A stretch of DNA of 64,000 nucleotides from Kaistia geumhonensis (GTDB taxonomy: Bacteria > Pseudomonadota > Alphaproteobacteria > Rhizobiales > Kaistiaceae): contig NZ_JAUSWJ010000001.1 of NCBI RefSeq assembly GCF_030815145.1, positions 1,736,001 through 1,800,000 of the forward strand, read 5' to 3'. Shown here in pieces: positions 63,110-64,000 of the stretch. Under the pieces are notes generated by a model, which ran no database searches, was not told the DNA's origin, and saw nothing but the letters and a program-made list of their open reading frames with translations. The first letter of the stretch is position 1. Every line of letters starts with the position of its first letter. The translations under genes were made by a program, and so were the position numbers.

Positions 63110-64000
63110 TCACCAGGCGATCGGAACGATCTTCTGCTCGGGCGTGAAGAGCGTGTTGACCGAGTTGTCGACGATCTTGAGGTCATAGGGCCACTTGGTG
63201 CCCTTCACCCACTGGCCGCCGAAGATCGGGGTCTTGCAGACATTCTTGTGCGGCGAGCCGTCGAACTTGATCGGTCCGACAAGCGACTGCAGATTGGTCG
63301 CGGCGACGGCGTCGCGGTTGGCCTCGCGGGAGAGCGGATCGGACGAGCGCTTCAGCACGTCGATCGCCACCTCGAGCAGCGCATGCGAATAGCCGAGCGG
63401 CTGCGTCCACTGCTTCTTGGTGTCGGCCTCCCACTGGTCGGCGAGCTGGCGGCTGACTTCGCCGGTCAGTGACGACTTGAACGGGAAGGCCGGCGTCCAC
63501 CAGACCTCCGACGACATGCCGTTGCCGAGCGGTCCCATCGCCTCGACGCCGCTCGGAAAGAGCAGCGCCGCTGCGACGGTCACCGCCTTCGGCTTGAAGC
63601 CCTGCTGGTTGCACTGCGTGACGAAGGTCTTCAGATCGTCGGGATAGGTGATGCCGCCGATGATCTCGCAATTGTTCTTCTTGAACTCGGCGATCTGCGC
63701 CGAGAAGTCATTGGTGCGCGGCTGGAAGTAGCCGGGAACGAACACCTCGTAGCCGGCCTTCTTGGTCGGCACCGGCAGGCCGTATTCGTCGTTGCCCCAG
63801 GTCTCGCCGTCGATGTTCTGGGGGAAGAGCATGCCGACCTTCTTGTTGGTCTCCAGCCCGTTCCACAGCCCGACAAAGGTGTTCAGCGCCTCGTCGAGGC
63901 CCCAGAAGAAGTGATAGGTCCAGTTGAACTCCTGCTTGCCGCCGCCACGCGGGAAGACGACGGCCTGCCAAGGCGCGCCCGAGGAGAGGCAAGGCGTCTC
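63110..64000 (-). CDS. Branched-chain-type ABC substrate-binding protein, N-terminus cut by window edge
   Basis: The C-terminal 296 residues of a Peripla_BP_6 (LivK-type) periplasmic binding protein; the frame is open to the last base of the window, so about 110-130 N-terminal residues including the signal peptide are missing. Features include FPRGGGKQEFNWTYHFFWGLDEALNTFVGLWN and the ending GQWVKGTKWPYDLKIVDN. The ending resembles aromatic- or urea-type amide-binding proteins more than leucine-binding ones, in line with a catabolic role. Two cysteines (NNCEI and TQCNQQ) lie close together. It is the most upstream visible gene of the ten-gene operon. Confidence 0.9.
   Translation of the reverse strand, partial: ETPCLSSGAPWQAVVFPRGGGKQEFNWTYHFFWGLDEALNTFVGLWNGLETNKKVGMLFPQNIDGETWGNDEYGLPVPTKKAGYEVFVPGYFQPRTNDFSAQIAEFKKNNCEIIGGITYPDDLKTFVTQCNQQGFKPKAVTVAAALLFPSGVEAMGPLGNGMSSEVWWTPAFPFKSSLTGEVSRQLADQWEADTKKQWTQPLGYSHALLEVAIDVLKRSSDPLSREANRDAVAATNLQSLVGPIKFDGSPHKNVCKTPIFGGQWVKGTKWPYDLKIVDNSVNTLFTPEQKIVPIAW

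Overview
The window is GC-rich, densely packed DNA from an alphaproteobacterium, most likely a member of the Hyphomicrobiales (Rhizobiales). Supporting this are an agl-type alpha-glucoside operon in the Sinorhizobium gene order, a urtABCDE urea transporter, a PcaR/pcaIJF module, GC-rich palindromic repeats, and many 1- to 14-base overlaps between operon genes. I saw no rRNA, tRNA, insertion sequence, prophage or CRISPR array. The window cuts a gene at each end: the alpha-glucosidase at position 1 and a Liv-type binding protein at position 64000.

Layout. (1) 1-7614: the aglEFGA alpha-glucoside uptake and hydrolysis operon, divergent from its LacI regulator aglR. Two matching palindromic operators lie between them. 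aglR is followed by dgoK and dgoA (KDPGal kinase and aldolase). (2) 7748-18553: a 64-aa unknown gene, then urtABCDE on the minus strand. Divergent from urtA are a very large sensor kinase with an NCS1-type permease as its input domain and a LuxR-type response regulator. (3) 18718-26598: a bacterial alpha-2-macroglobulin with a thioester and its usual partner PBP1C. PBP1C has an odd N-terminus built from palindromic repeats. (4) 26599-30589: a DUF1345 membrane protein without a normal start codon, an MgtC-like protein, a D-2-hydroxyacid dehydrogenase, a PPK2 kinase with an FNR/FixK box, and an unknown 155-aa protein. (5) 30696-42302: carbohydrate genes. These are a lacI-SBP-permease-permease-GH127 operon divergent from a GH42 beta-galactosidase, then a TetR regulator with a clear operator before a DUF993 aldolase-like gene, an SDR dehydrogenase and a rhamnose-mutarotase-family protein. 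(6) 42493-48093: a 1866-aa DUF4011 / SF1 helicase / PD-(D/E)XK nuclease protein that resembles single-gene antiphage systems. (7) 48202-50739: a DHA2-type MFS transporter and an L,D-transpeptidase-fold lipoprotein. (8) 50858-54374: pcaIJF with divergent pcaR. (9) 54387-64000: a ten-gene minus-strand operon with a Liv-type ABC importer, a two-component flavin monooxygenase, an alpha/beta hydrolase, a zinc alcohol dehydrogenase and a GMC oxidoreductase. It looks like an uptake-plus-catabolism unit for an unidentified organic compound.

The picture is of a plant- or soil-associated heterotroph with many inducible uptake and catabolism modules, each with its own regulator beside it. The items most worth follow-up are the helicase-nuclease, the NCS1-kinase next to the urea transporter, the possible attenuator between two operators before the GH127 operon, the repeat-derived PBP1C N-terminus, and the uncharacterised Liv/monooxygenase operon.
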